Shown here piece by piece: positions 5,090 through 5,214 of a stretch of 5,214 nt of DNA. The first letter of the stretch is position 1. Every line of letters starts with the position of its first letter. Source of the stretch: an uncultured Candidatus Saccharibacteria bacterium (GTDB taxonomy: Bacteria > Patescibacteriota > Saccharimonadia > Saccharimonadales > Saccharimonadaceae); contig CALEGA010000067.1 of NCBI GenBank assembly GCA_937876715.1, positions 1 to 5,214 on the forward strand. The letters run 5' to 3'. Below the pieces are notes generated by a model. The model had not been told where the DNA came from. It made no database searches and worked only from the letters and a program-made list of their open reading frames with translations. A program made the translations under genes and the position numbers.

Positions 5090-5164
5090 GCGGGTATCGT
5101 ATAACGGCTATTATGTATCCTTCCCAAGGATGAGACGAGGGTCCGACTCCCTCTACCCGCACCA
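5090..5164 (+). tRNA. tRNA-Gly (anticodon CCC), with C at position 55
   Basis: The 75-nt cloverleaf has acceptor GCGGGTA/TACCCGC, a 3-bp D stem GTA/TAT with GG in the loop, and anticodon stem TATCC/GGATG around loop TTCCCAA. The anticodon is therefore CCC, reading GGG. The T stem is GAGGG/CCCTC. The discriminator is A and CCA is encoded (5162-5164). The oddity is the T loop TCCGACT: position 55 is C where nearly all elongator tRNAs have U, the base converted to pseudouridine. All stems pair, so it does not look degenerate. Another tRNA follows 17 nt later, probably in the same transcript. Confidence 0.95.
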
Positions 5165-5181
5165 GTAATTTATAGAAACAA

Positions 5182-5214
5182 GCCGATGTAGCTCAGTTGG
5201 TAGAGCAGCTCATT
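5182..5214 (+). tRNA. Partial tRNA, probably tRNA-Thr, cut at window edge
   Basis: Only the 5' part is present: acceptor strand GCCGATG, TA, D arm GCTC-AGTTGGTA-GAGC, A26, anticodon 5' strand GCTCA, and the loop bases TT. The window ends just before the anticodon, so identity cannot be read. The acceptor and D-arm sequence closely resemble bacterial tRNA-Thr. That it is a tRNA is clear; threonine is a likely guess. Confidence 0.85.

Noticed and set aside
4540..5127. A 195-aa open frame on the minus strand opposite the DUF5684-like gene, with an acidic protein
   Set aside because: It is the antisense of a well-supported gene and runs through the terminator into the tRNA-Gly gene. Its Asp/Glu richness is the mirror of the C-ending codons on the other strand.
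1..5214. Alternative genetic code (UGA as glycine), as in some Patescibacteria
   Set aside because: All five complete coding genes end in TAA, and none contains an in-frame TGA or needs one to extend a conserved domain.
1..5214. CRISPR array, insertion sequence, phage attachment site or defence system
   Set aside because: I found no spaced direct repeats, transposase-like frame or duplicated tRNA 3' end. The gene content is housekeeping and envelope.

Overview
The window looks like an ordinary chromosomal segment from a small-genome bacterium. My best guess is a member of the Candidate Phyla Radiation (Patescibacteria), most likely Saccharibacteria. The reasons are a compact layout, a short prolyl-tRNA synthetase without the editing insertion, encoded tRNA CCA ends, short intergenic regions full of promoters and terminators, and a small DUF5684-like membrane protein of a kind common in that group. 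All five stop codons I can see are TAA, and no gene needs UGA read as an amino acid, so the standard bacterial code fits. The placement is inferred from gene character, not from a database match.

Layout. Positions 1-4280 carry five genes on the minus strand. In transcription order they are a 134-aa three-helix membrane protein (4280-3876), a GT2 membrane glycosyltransferase that starts directly at its stop codon (3875-2241), an unrecognised 114-aa protein with its own promoter and terminator (2128-1784), prolyl-tRNA synthetase (1715-480), and the transcript cleavage factor GreA, cut by the window edge (431-1). From 4313 onward everything reads on the plus strand: tRNA-Asp(GTC), a 166-aa four-helix DUF5684-like protein (4525-5025), tRNA-Gly(CCC), and the first 33 bases of a third tRNA that is probably tRNA-Thr.

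Functionally, tRNA charging (ProRS, three tRNAs) and transcription fidelity (GreA) sit next to an envelope module (the membrane protein plus the glycosyltransferase). The DUF5684-like gene stands alone between two tRNA units. Transcription units are tightly packed. Divergent promoters at 4290-4341 share one -35 region, and the terminators at 1744-1766 and 5043-5072 run straight into the next promoter.

The most interesting signals are two genes (proS and the 134-aa membrane protein) with a consensus extended -10 exactly 9 nt before the ATG, which predicts nearly leaderless mRNAs; a tRNA-Gly with C instead of U at position 55; and a small unrecognised protein with a long leader. I saw no CRISPR array, mobile element, toxin-antitoxin pair or defence system, and nothing I would call a new system with confidence.
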